From positions 15,439,190 to 15,503,189 of the forward strand of contig CM068553.1 in NCBI GenBank assembly GCA_035048495.1: a stretch of 64,000 nt of DNA, given 5' to 3'. Positions 30,561 through 41,577 of this stretch are shown here, piece by piece; within the stretch, counting starts at the first letter, position 1; each line of letters opens with the position of its first letter. Source of the DNA: Euptelea pleiosperma (Eukaryota > Streptophyta > Magnoliopsida > Ranunculales > Eupteleaceae). The notes below the pieces were generated by a model. The model was not told where the DNA came from, searched no databases, and saw nothing but the letters and a program-made list of their open reading frames with translations. A program made the translations under genes and the position numbers.

Positions 30561-32709
30561 TAAACCCTGTCGAACTCTCATACCCTCTCGCTCTCTCCTC
30601 TCGATCGTCTACTTCAACGAGCCTCTCTCAAACCCTTCCACTCTCTCGATCGTCAAGATCCGCACGCACGATCTCTCCCACAGGTAAAACCCTAAACCTA
30701 GAATCTTCATTGATCTCCTTTCGTCAACAAAGAAACTTCATTAATCGGCCAAACCACGTATTTTGTGAGGATAAGAGACCCACAAACAGTTCCTGTGGAT
30801 TATCTTTGTTTAAATTAACTTCAAAGCCTTGCTTTGTTTTAATGGCAATTTTTTTACTGTTTTATGGTAACTAGGTGTGTAAAATAGAGGAAACAAAGAG
30901 CTCGAGAGACCAAAGACTTGGTGCTCTTGCTGTCTTCTTTCCAGTTCTCTGGATATTGAATTGGAACTTGTTATTTGGAGTTCAAAATAGCTCTGGCTAA
31001 TGTTTATCTTCTTTAGGAGGTAATTTTGTTTTCTGGGTTTGCTGAATTTCTTGTTTTTAGTTCAATTTGATTTTGATTTCTCTATTGGATTTAGATCAGT
31101 CAATTGGGTTGGACTCTTTATGGGTTTTTGTTCTTAGTTGTAAGTGGACTTTTTTGGGGGTTTTTTACTTTAAAGTTTGTAGGTCAGGCCATTGCTAATG
31201 AATATTTACAGGCTCCAGCAAAATAATTTGCTCGAGTGGGCATCATTGAATTTGATGGTGCTCTGATATGGCATCTCCAGCATATAAAGGGGCTGGACTC
31301 AAGTTGCAGATGGGACATGTGGCCCCGCCTGAATAGTTTTTTTATGATTTTTTCCACAAGACACTCCACTTCTTCCTCTCTTACTCCTTTCTTCTTCTTT
31401 TTAATTTTTAATTTTCTCTATTTGAGCACACACACTAATCTAGAGTGAATTCATCTCCATTTTGCGAATGGTGTTTTTGGAGTAAGCGCTATAATTTTCT
31501 TCTTTGATAATAATGTCAGGGTAGAGTCAAGTGTACTGCTCTTGTTATCTGTTTTGATTTTTTATAGAGGAGATGGACTCTGGTTCTGATTATTTTCTAC
31601 TTGGAAGGGCAAGAAAATGTGTTATTGGGTGATGCGTTTTATAGAGGAGATGGGCTTTTTTTTATTGTCTTTACTGGTTGGTTAATTTTATGTAGGATCA
31701 TCTGGCAAATGGATATCTGTGGCATTATATCTTCTGTTGTACATTCTCTTTTCAGCTTTCAATTTTTTGTTGGAACAAACTTGGAGTTGAATTAAGAATA
31801 CAAACTATCTTCTAGTGCCTCAATCTTGTATGGGTTTCAGCCGAATAATATTTTGGTTATGTATGAAGATCAAGAATAGTTATAGATATGAATATATAAG
31901 TTTGCACGTGCCGATTTTGCTTTTGACGATATATACAGAAATGCCACGTAGAACACTCTTTCAGGCCCACGAATCCATGCATGTTTGGCTTACCTCTTGG
32001 TGGATTCATAAATCATTTTAATTGGTGATTTTTAACAGATGGAATTGACTGAAACCGAAAACCAAATCTTGGGATTTCGTTCAAAATTTATATCCGTCAT
32101 TAAACACAACTTTATATAATTGATATATTATATTGTTAATAATATAGGTTGTGAACACAACTGATATATTTGTAATTCTTTGTTTTAATTTTCTGAATGT
32201 TGACATACTTTTACATCTTCTAATATAAAATATTCAGCTAAAGCTGAACCTATGCCATGAATTCGATAACCAGACAAGTAAGATTGTGCTTGGTAGTTTG
32301 TGCCTGGATCCCCGCTGTATGTTGCCTGGGCATGCCATTGATGTCATTAAGAACTCTTTTAAGTAAAAAAAATTACGCAGTATGGTGCATAAGCCATGTT
32401 GCAGCATCGCCCAATTACAAATTCTAATGCAGCAACATTGAAGCCTATCCAATAGCTCTAATCTCGATCATGTCTGGAAATGTTGAGTGATTTTGGCTGT
32501 CAGGTGGACTCCATGTTGCTGGACTATGTAATCATTATTGGACAATGATGCAATGGAGCAGCATCAGCATATCCAATAAAGGACTTGTGCTTGGTAACTT
32601 GCATTGTTGGACGTTGGAGCTCTACTGGAGCCAGACAGTAGGAGTATTAACAAAAGAAAGGAAAAAAGGTTTTTCTCAAGAACAATCCCAGAACCAGAGA
32701 GAATCATAC
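30561..32709 (+). other. 5' non-coding part of the PIF/Harbinger element
   Basis: The C/T-rich stretch 30560-30690 ending 'ctcccacaggtaaaacccta' resembles a 5' UTR with a donor site (near 30683), suggesting a transcript that splices into the transposase. The rest is AT-rich with no protein domain. 31930-32040 is a family A MITE half-arm. Confidence 0.4.
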
Positions 32710-32946
32710 CAGGACACCAGAAGGCAGAGGAATAAGGTTCTCCAGATCATTCTCAGGGAACTGATTGTTCTCTTGGGCCAAACTCTGGTCACCAGAGCAT
32801 CTTTCCTTTGAGAGCACTTCTGGACTTCCACTTGCCAGTAGCTCCTGGGCTTCAACTAATGTAGCTGCAGTATACTCGCTCACTTGTCTCATCAACCCAA
32901 TGGCATCATAGCTTCTTTCCCCAGGGCTCATGAAATATTCTATGTC
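32710..32946 (-). pseudogene. Exon-like foreign segment captured in the PIF/Harbinger element
   Basis: On the minus strand, a 237-bp open frame (79 codons, phase 0 at both edges) lies between acceptor 'tttatgcag' and donor 'gtatga'. It encodes DIEYFMSPGERSYDAIGLMR and continues to ENLIPLPSGVL. Codon use and the lack of stops look like a host coding exon, and it runs opposite to the transposon genes. I do not recognise the parent gene. Chance cannot be excluded at this length. Confidence 0.5.
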
Positions 32947-33199
32947 CTGCATAAAGTTTGTGTTATATGAAAAAAATAAAAATATAAAGGAACCATCATG
33001 ACATCATCAACATAAATGAAACAAATTCCTTGAAGGACTAAAGGAGTACTACAGAAGGAATATCCAAAAGCAACAAGTGCATTTAGTGTATTGACGTCAA
33101 TCCCCATCTGACATGATTACAGAAATACAATTTAAATATCTTTTAGCACAAAGATTAACAAGATTATGGATCCTTATCTAAAACTATTTGGATGGTATC

Positions 33200-35851
33200 T
33201 GAAAGTAGGGTTTTTCCGTGTCGTCGAATCGGAAACCCCAGTTTCAACACATTTTTGATTTGATCCTTCTATTTCACTGTTTATTTCTGCAAAATATTCA
33301 AGCTTGTACAGTGGACAGTGTCGGATGTCGATCCGCACTCGGGATTAGTCGGGTTAGCGCAAATTTGAACATAAAATGATGGAATTTTGCTAGAAAAGCA
33401 CGGAGAAATGAGAGTGATGAGAGGTTGGGATTTAAAACATTCTTTCCAAGATTATAATAGGCTAAAATGCACTGAAATGAGACCTAAAATACCAAAACAT
33501 AATAATCAAACTACTTTATTATTAAAAGAAACTATATTATTGATTGAAATAAATAAAAGTGCGTACATTGATTGAATGAGAAACTACATACTAAAAAGCA
33601 TTAAAAATTAACTAAAGAGAGAAATTTTTAGAGAGAGAAAGATAAAAATAGAGAGAGAAAAAGAGAGAGAAAAGAAGAGAGAAGAAAACTACCATCGAGA
33701 TCTTACCGGAGGGAAGGATCGGGTTCGGCTGTGTTGATGGCAAAATGGTTTGGCCATGAAGAAGAGAGGGGCATAATAATGTGTTGGCCGGAGACATTGC
33801 CCGGAGAAGGATGGAGGAAATGAAGATCGACCTAGGTTTGGAGTGCTTGCAAGTGGCTCGAGTAGCAGTAGGTGGTTGTGAGATGGCAGAAGTTTCTTCT
33901 TCGGGCAATATGCAAGAGAAATGTGCTGGACATGTGGGCAACAACGTGCAGACCTCAGTGTTGAGGGTGAGAGGATGTTATTGGTGATGGCGGTCGGACT
34001 AGTGATGGAGATCCAGCAAGCACAGTGGTGATGGAGGGCGAGAGGATGTTGCTGCCTGAAAGGTTGATGTGGCAAGTGAAGGTGGAAGGAGGAGCTTTGA
34101 ACCTCCAGCGTGGAGACAATGGATGAGTGCGGGCTTGTTGGTTCGCGGCACCAGGGAAGAAGATGGGTTGCACCTTGCTTTACGTGTGTAAAAGATCGGC
34201 CAAGTTGCAAGACTGCAACTTGGAGATTGAATCAGGTGAGCCGCTGGTGGATTAAAGACGGTGGATTAAAGGGAGAGCCGCTGGTGCAGCAAGGATGAAG
34301 ATTGTGGTTCCGTCCGTGGGGAGGAAGAGAAGACGCTGGAGTTGCTAGTCCGTTTTGCTAGTGTGCACGGCCTGCAACTTGGCGTGGGTGTTGCTCGTGG
34401 TGCTGCGCAAAGGAGCAGCACAGGAAGGGGAGATGAAGAAGGGCGAGCAGATGATGAAGAAGAATGGAAGAAGAAGGAGAAGGAGGAGGCGCACGGCTGG
34501 AGTTCTGCAACTCCGGCCGGTATGAAGACAAGAAGGGAAGAAGAAGAAGAAGAATAAGAAGAAGAAAAAGGAGAAAGAGAAGAGGAAGAAGCGACGGAGA
34601 AGAAGAAGGAGAGGAGGAGAGGGGGAGAAGGGAGAAGGACGTGCAGGCGGCCGGAGTTGCTGCCTGCAACTCCGGTGAGAGAAAAGATGAAGAAGATGAA
34701 GAAGAGGAGGAAGAGAAGGAAGAAAAAGAAGGAGAAGAAGGAGGGGAAAATGTAGGGAACGGTTTTGGGGAAGGAGAGGAGGAGAGGGGAGAGGGATTAG
34801 GGTTCCAAAGAACCCTTCTCCTTCCCCTTTTAAAGCTCCCTAGTTTCCATTAATGGAAATTAGGGAATTTTTAAAATAAAAAATAAATTTTTTTTTTTTT
34901 AAGTAAAACCCTACTTTTCTTTGGGGAATTTCCCCATTTAGTGGACCCCCCATTTTTTAAAATTTAATTGAAATTATTTTGAAATTCACAGGGTCCACTA
35001 AATGGTCGGACAGCGGGTCGATGATGATGGGCCCGGTTACTGGCCCATATGGATTGATGATGTCCATCGTCTCACAAGATGATGTGACAGACAATCTGAT
35101 GGCGATCGGATGGATGGTGACTTGATTGGGACCCAGATTGGTAGATCGACGGATCTAGAGAGATCCAACGGTCTGGTGGAAGATCCAACGGTCCGATTGA
35201 AGATCCAACGGTCAGAAAGCTAAGGGAGATGAGACAGAGCCAATGGGCAGGAGTTCTGGGGTTAGGTCAGTAGATTTGATGACTAAGAGATGAAGAGAGA
35301 GAGAATAAGGAGAGATGAGAGAGAAAATATCAGAAAATGGAGATAAAAGTATTGGCAGAGGGTCTGGAACCCTGGTCTTCACTGTGACCATCCTCACACT
35401 TCTCCAGTAGAGTAGACTATCATTCCTTGCTGACTCATGTGGCTTTAAACGCTTTGGTCCGTCTCTTAGTCATTGGCTCTCCTACTCTCTTCGTTCTTTG
35501 GGTTGGCTTTTTGGTCCTCTTATTCAGCCCATATTTGGCCCATATCTTCTAGTCATAGCATGTGAGCTCTTTAAGCTTTGATAATGGGCTCGTAAGTCTC
35601 GATAATTGTCCCATCGGGGTTTCCTGCGACAGAAGAAGCGCGTAATGAGACTATCAGAATGACTTCATGTCTAGACTTCCGAAAATGTGTTTAATGCATG
35701 CAAATATACCATTTCGTCCAGAAAAGTGTGTTCTACGCAACGAAAGAGACTCTTACGTAGAAAAGTAGATAAATAGAGCATTTTAACGTAAGAGAGTGTG
35801 AAAACGCTTAGAAGATAGCAGTGGAAAATACACACTTTTAAGCGAATATCA
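33200..35851 (-). mobile_element. Solo LTR-T nested in the PIF/Harbinger element
   Basis: The minus-strand LTR begins TGATATTCGC (at 35851) and ends ...CTTTCA (at 33200). TSD is GTATC (33195-33199) and ATATC (35852-35856), one mismatch. It is 2652 bp with no internal region. It includes purine-rich low-complexity tracts (33620-33690, 34440-34760) whose long frames (for example 34464-34853) are not genes. Confidence 0.85.
35351..35425 (-). other. tRNA-like segment inside LTR-T (solo copy)
   Basis: This is the reverse-strand equivalent of 205-275 and 45920-45990: 'gaccagggttccagaccctc' forms the T-arm-like hairpin and 'ctctactggagaag' is the decayed D-arm. Confidence 0.45.
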
Positions 35852-36440
35852 ATATCTTATAAATTGATATAGATATAAATGTTTAATGGAGTATTTGTGC
35901 AATATACATTGGAAATACACATTGTAGAGAAATGAGGTAGACACAAGAAAATTAATATCACTGCGAGTAAGAGAAAGCAGTAAGGGGAAAGGCAAGTAAG
36001 CATATAATACATCTTCCTTGCTATCTCAAAATGGGAGGGTGACTGACAAGAATATTTTAATTTTGTTATATAAGGAGTCATATATATGACAAATAGGATA
36101 AAATCAAGTGCACTAATCCCAAGTACTCAATAAAAAATGTAGCATCTATGATGAATACATGGAAAAAAGGTTTCCGCTTATCCACAAAATTACAGAGTCC
36201 TATTGAGCATGAATCGTGGGTAGGCTGGCCAGGTAGTCAAGGCAACAGACTCTAAACCTTGGGAGCCACCTATTTATTTGTGCTGTCACATCTTACTAAG
36301 ATTTATTGCTTAAAAGTAGATTTATTGCTTAAAAATGATAACTATTGGTTTGTCTTTAAATTAACTTTTTCATAGAATTCCCTGATAACATATCTTGTTA
36401 ATCGATACTTTTCGTAGTTATATAGTATTCACACTTTACA
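35852..36440. other. PIF/Harbinger sequence upstream of the transposase
   Basis: AT-rich, with no domain found. A splice acceptor-like 'ctttacaag' at 36434-36442 precedes an open stretch (DRRQAAAT) continuous with the transposase frame, so an upstream exon carrying the true start is possible. Confidence 0.35.
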
Positions 36441-36465
36441 AGATCGTAGACAGGCAGCTGCTACC

Positions 36466-37808
36466 ATGATGGTTTTAATGTCATGTGCGGTAATGTTATA
36501 CCATCGGCGTAGGAGAAACAGACTGCAATCTATTGTGAGAGCTCCCTACCTAAATAGGGATGAGTTGAGAAAAGAAGTCTTAGGAAGAATGTATACGGAG
36601 AGTGATCATTATTGTCATGAGCAACTACGAATGAAATGGGGTCCATTTCATAGGCTATGTGATTGTTTACGTGGATATGGGCTAGTTGACCGTCGATCTG
36701 TTAAGGTTGAGAAACAAGTCGCAATATTCTTACATATGGTAGGCCATGATTTACGTAACCGAAATTCAACATTTCAGTTCTTACGATCTGGTCAGACCAT
36801 TTGTCGCTATTTTCATATAGTACTTAGGTCGGTAATAAGTCTATACAAGAATATTGTCAAGCAAGCAACTGATTCAAACTCTCCTAGTGACGGAGGAAAT
36901 GAAAGGAGTTGGCACCATTTCTTTAAGGTTAGCTTGTCTTTTTTTTTTTTTTTGTGTTTTACGGTTCATTATGCCTTTTTTAGCTATGTACTCATAAGAC
37001 AATGTTTACTACATCAAATAGGATGCTGTGGGTGCAATCGACGGGCACATACATCAAAGCAAATGTTCCTTTAGCTGAACAGGCTAGATACCATAATAGG
37101 CGAGGTCTACTATCTCAGAATATCTTAGTTGCATGTACCTTTGACATGAAATTGGTGTATGTCCTTGCTGGCTGGGAGGGTTCCACCCATGATGGTCAAT
37201 TGTTGAGAGATGCTGTTAGACCTAGAGCAGACAGGTTAACTGTACCTTCCGGTATGTTTAAGAGTTTTTTCATGATTTTTTTTATGATAATGCTATATTT
37301 TTTATATATATATTTAATAGGTAAGTACTATCTTGCTGATGCTGGATTCCCAAATGTCACTGGGTTCCTCACACCATACCGTGGTGTGAGATACCATTTA
37401 AAGGATCATGCTGGTCTCACACCTAATAATGCGAGAGAATTATACAATTATCGTCACTCTTCGCTACGGAATGTCATCGAGAGGACGATTGGACTATTGA
37501 AGAGGAGATTTGCGTACCTTAGGAATGTTCCATTCTATAGTATTGATACGCAAACGAAAATTATACTGGCATGCTGTGCTCTACACAATTACATGCCGGA
37601 TGGCGACCCTGATGACTTATGCAATGACGTCCATGTCACAAATGAGGAATATCATGATGATCTCCCTATAAACGATGAGCATATAGTCATTGCTTCTTCT
37701 ACCTTGTGGACAGCTAAAAGGGATGCTCTAGCAGAGGCGATGTATGAAGAATACCAGCGCATCACCATCAGCATTAGCTTTTGTAGCGTTTATGTTTTGT
37801 GTTTCTAG
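36466..37808 (+). pseudogene. PIF/Harbinger transposase (DDE_Tnp_4), one frameshift
   Basis: This is the cut-and-paste transposase. Exons are 36466-36927, 37022-37251 and 37321-37808, with GT-AG introns. Exon 1 holds the N-terminal helical region (YHRRRRNRLQ, FHRLCDCLRGYGLV). Exon 2 opens DAVGAIDG, the first catalytic Asp block, then continues (YHNRRGLLSQNILVACTFDM, VLAGWEGSTHDGQLL). Exon 3 has KYYLADAGFPN (DAG block), GFLTPYRGVRYHL and SSLRNVIERTIGLLK with the catalytic Glu. One surplus base in the GGG run at 37043-37045 shifts the frame immediately after the first Asp; exon 2 is 230 bp where 229 would keep phase. About 390 residues would be normal for the family. Apart from this shift it appears intact, which suggests recent inactivation or a sequencing error. 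Confidence 0.82.
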
Positions 37809-38039
37809 ACTATATCTGAATGTTAATTTTTTAAGTTCATTATTGCAAAGACAACGCCCAATGGATATATTCATGTCTATCCTTCTTGTTTTTATTTTTT
37901 TTTTATTATTATTTGCATCCTTATGCAGGTACCAAATATATAAGAATTGGCCATATGATCAATTGAATTACTCTTTTGAATTAATTTTTTGGATGTATAA
38001 CATGGTTGCTATACATGTTTCTGATCATTTTTAATAGGA

Positions 38040-38990
38040 ATGGACAAAAGTAAGAAGGGACAGGGAAAAACCCAACTTCGTTGGAATAGTCGAATGGAGA
38101 AGATTCTGATAGATGTCTTACTAGAAGAGCGCACATTAGGCAACAAAGGAGATAATAGATGGAAGAATGAGGCTTTAACGCATGTGTGCAAAGAAATGAA
38201 GAATCAGTTGAAGTTGGATATTAATAATGAACATGTTCGTAATCATTTGAAAACATTAAAAAAAGACTACATAGGCGCCGGAGAACTTATATCTCTTAGT
38301 GGTTTCGGATGGGATTTCGAAACTCAGTGCATGACAGCTGATGATGAGGTTTGGGATGTCTATCTACAGGTATTGTACTCATGTTCAATTATTATTTTTT
38401 AATGATTAATTATTGCATGCATTTGTTCTAAATTAACTATTTTTACAATTGTTAGGCACATCCGAAAAAAAAGAATTTTCGTACGAAGCCTGTCCCATGT
38501 TTTTATGATTTGGCCATCATCATTGGAAATGAACAAGCCACAGGATCCCGTAATACAACTGGGCACGAGCTCGATAATGACATGCCTCCGATTGAAGAAA
38601 TGAGTGGGTGTCGAATGGATTAAACTTGTAGGTTCAAAGAATTACATTTGTTCTAAATTGACTTACACTAATCTTTAAATATCAGGTGTGGAAGTTGGCT
38701 TCAATGATCTAGATGATGATGCAACTTCCATTGAGAGGCGTGGATCAGTACCACAGCAGGGGTCCTCTTCTTCCCACCAGCCTGCGCAGAGGCAGAAAAG
38801 GGGACGTCAAGTTGATGATAGCATTGAACCAGCATTTCTTCTCATGGCACAAGCTGTAGAGAAGCTAGCTGCTGCTTTTCAGCCCCTGGATTATGGTCGT
38901 CTTAGAGAGGAGCTCCGAAAGATTCCTGATTTGTCTAAGACAGATCTACTAGATGCACTCGATCTAGTAGAAGAAGGAGTGCTTGTTTAG
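38040..38990 (+). CDS. PIF/Harbinger ORF2: Myb/SANT-like DNA-binding protein
   Basis: In PIF/Harbinger systems this protein binds the element ends and helps bring the transposase to the nucleus. Exons 38040-38369, 38456-38603 and 38686-38990 join in frame (phases 0 and 1) for about 260 residues. The N-terminal half matches the Myb/SANT-like (Myb_DNA-bind_3) pattern: RWNSRMEKILIDVLLEE, RWKNEALTHVCKEM, HVRNHLKTLKKDY, GFGWD, then PCFYDLAIIIGNEQATG. The middle is Ser/Gln-rich and basic (QRQKRGRQ). The C-terminus has a helical AFLLMAQAVEKLAAAFQPLD segment. The second donor (AT GA|gtgggt) is the choice that keeps phase. The start is the ATG at 38040, 230 bp after the transposase stop. No stop or shift was found, so it may still be functional. 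Confidence 0.8.
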
Positions 38991-40430
38991 GCAATTGGGA
39001 AGATCTCCACAACCATAGGCCACAGCCATAGACATAGGTATGAGATTCGTGAATCAAGAACTTATTATTCAGTCAATTGGATATTATTTTGAGTTTTGAT
39101 TTTTGATTTGTGCTAAATTTGACTGTTTAAAAACTGCTATGTGGCTTCTTTTTGTTGGTGATAACATCCTTTATATGCATTTTAATCAGAAGAAGATGGT
39201 GCCCTGCTTCCCTTTGAACTCTGGATTTCAAGAATGGTTTGTTTTGATGCTTGCGTGGAGGGTAAATGGTCAGCTGGATCTTCGGTACTTCCAATCCCAG
39301 CACAGATTTATTTGCAGTTCTATTTCTCGTTAAGAAAATATATTTTTTGTTAGTTTTCAGCAGGGTACTGGCATTACGTATACTAGACTGATATGGAAAT
39401 AGATTTTCTGTCGGGGTTATACAGCTCTCTATGATGTTGTTGAGCGAATTGCTTTAATGGGTTGATGCAATTCTTATTGACGTTCTTATCAGGATAGAAG
39501 CAAATGTGACATGCATGTTCGTTTTGATGGTGCTTCACAGATTTGCAGATAAATTGATATTTTGAATGTCATTCAAACTATTATGGTGGACTTTGGTAAT
39601 CATTTTTTGTAGCTTTGTCAGCATTTGTGCTTCTGATGGGCTTTATAACAAACAAACAGTGGGAAGCCGTTTAACATATGGTATGCCTACTTTTATGTTT
39701 GATAGGTTTTACCATGGTTTGATGCTGGAACGAATAGAACTTTTATGGTGATAAAAAAAGCTTTTATTGTGGATTGTGGATGCTTTAGATACCGATTGAA
39801 AAAAAAATCGTGGATGCTCTAGATGCTAGTAATATGGACGTTGGGTCCTATTGCTACTACCTTGTGTCTGTTTAATTGAGGAAGTGGGGGTGTCATTGAC
39901 ATGCTAAGTTTCTTTTGGTGTCTTACAGGATTTTTTACCGCATGGTCCATGAAAACTTTAGACCCTACTTCTAGCAGATTTTTGAAACTTCTTGTTTTGG
40001 TGGTTTTCTATTTGTTTGTTAACTTGGAGAATATGATAGGTTTAGTGGACTGACACTAAATTTGCATGTATGCACTTTTTATTTGATTTATGGTGATTGG
40101 GACTTATACAGGTTTGTTCCTACATGACTTAATTGCAGTTTCATGTGTCTCGTACAGTCATACATGTACGTTAGGATGCTTCTTGTCGTTGGATGTCCCA
40201 TAAGATGTTGGCATTCTATTCCTTTCTTATCTTTGGCTTGCATATGTTAACACCTTCACTTGCAAACTTAGATCGGCTAGAGTACTAGAGGTAGAGTACC
40301 CCTTTTTCAAGTTTGATTGTGGTTATAGTCACCAACGTTACTATTCCCATGAAAAGTTGAGTTGAAGTGGTTTAATTCGATGGTTTGAAAAGTTGAGTTG
40401 AAGTGGTTTAATTGGATGGTCTGGGATTTT
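38991..40430 (+). other. 3' non-coding part of the PIF/Harbinger element
   Basis: No gene, domain or foldback was recognised. It is AT-rich. A 35-bp direct repeat ('gaaaagttgagttgaagtgg') occurs at 40352 and 40387. Confidence 0.4.
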
Positions 40431-40648
40431 CACAAGGTGCATATTTTCTCAGGAAAATTTGGTGAAATCAAACACTGGAAAATTGGAAAATGCATATTTT
40501 CCAAGGTGCAATCTAATAGTCTCAGGAAAACTTTCTCGGGAAAATTTTCTCAGGAACATTTTCTCAGGGAAAAGAAAATTTTCTTGGGAAAATTTTCCTT
40601 GCAATCAAACACGGCCTTGGTGATCTACCTGCAGATATATTAGTCAAT

Positions 40649-41050
40649 CGAGTAAAACTTTGATTACAATGGACTATGAGGCCGATGAAAGCCCACAATA
40701 TGAGCCATGTGGCATACTCTAAGAGGACTCTGAAGGTATGGATGTCTTGCCAATCCCTATATGGACCTACAAACCAAAAATCAGCCTGATTAGTGATTTC
40801 AAACCTTTGGATCTTTGTACCCCAAATAATGGTCAATAATGCTCAAATTACCACGTTAAAATTAAGCCAAGAAAATAACTCCAATCCAACTCCTGGAAAT
40901 CACTAATCATGTTTATTTTTGGTTTGTAGGTGCACCTAAGGATTGGCAAAACATCCATACAGTCAGCATCCTCTAAGAGTATGCCATGTGGCTCATATTG
41001 TGGGCTTTCATCGATTTCAATGACAGTCCGCTGTCATCAACGTTTACTCC
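40649..41050. mobile_element. Foldback MITE, family A
   Basis: Tips are GAGTAAAACTTTGATTAC and 'gtcatcaacgtttactc'. The interior shows both arms ('cacaatatgagccatgtggc' and complement). It begins 32 bp outside the PIF/Harbinger right end. No TSD is preserved. Confidence 0.65.
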
Positions 41051-41577
41051 CATAGCGAAGGTTTTCCCATGCAGACATAGCCAGCTTTGTCGTGCGCATA
41101 TCCTTCTTGATGGTAAACCAGTCTTGTCCATCTGTGTCCTATCCAATTCGACTTTTCTGAAGTCCAGAAGCATTGGCCAAGCCACCGGGGAAGGATATCT
41201 GAACGAGTATTTTTAGGGTGCCTATGTGGGCTGTAGAAATTTATTGTTGGACCGGCAATGGTTGGCCACAACTTATGCACGGATTAGGCCCACAATAGAT
41301 AACAATTGAGTCATTTATGCTAATTGGCGTCCGTCCAAGCTAGGTGGCACACTCTGACTGCTTAGTCCGCTACACTGGGATGCATTTTGCACTTCGATTC
41401 AAATGCGGCGAGTTGCATTGCAGTCACTTACCATAGTCTTGGGGCAAAAACGGAAAATAACAGAAACTAGCAAAAAAAAAAAATGGCACTAAAATTTCCA
41501 ATTTCAAATTCAAAATTTCAATTAAAAATAACGGAACCTAATGGAAAATAACAGAAAAATAATGGACATTTTTTTCA
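41051..41577. other. Repeat debris
   Basis: No gene. 41410-41440 matches the small foldback at 11650-11775 ('gttgcattgcagtcac'). 41440-41577 is a truncated CCGTT-family piece ('ggggcaaaaacgg', 'acggaacctaatgg'). The rest is unrecognised. Confidence 0.4.

Larger units (their letters stand above)
30328..40616 (+). mobile_element. PIF/Harbinger transposon carrying transposase and Myb/SANT genes
   Basis: The left TIR GGGCGTGTTTGATTACCC and right TIR (inverted) GGCCGTGTTTGATTGC are bounded by TTG on both sides (30325-30327 and 40617-40619), a 3-bp TSD as expected for this superfamily though TTG rather than TTA. Both ends have dense 'tttctcgggaaaa' subterminal words. Inside, on the plus strand, are a DDE transposase and a Myb/SANT-like protein, the two-gene complement of plant PIF/Harbinger. 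The 10.3-kb span includes a 2.65-kb solo LTR and an exon-like segment, so the native element would be about 7.6 kb, still long for the family. Confidence 0.85.

Noticed and set aside
33612..34210. Overlapping minus-strand frames of 110 and 173 codons
   Set aside because: Inside LTR-T; not preserved as frames in the other LTR-T copies, and Ser/Pro/His-rich without motifs.
34464..34853. Long plus-strand frame (129 codons) rich in Glu, Lys and Arg
   Set aside because: It lies in a purine-only low-complexity tract of a solo LTR; overlapping frames on the other strand are equally long. No domain.
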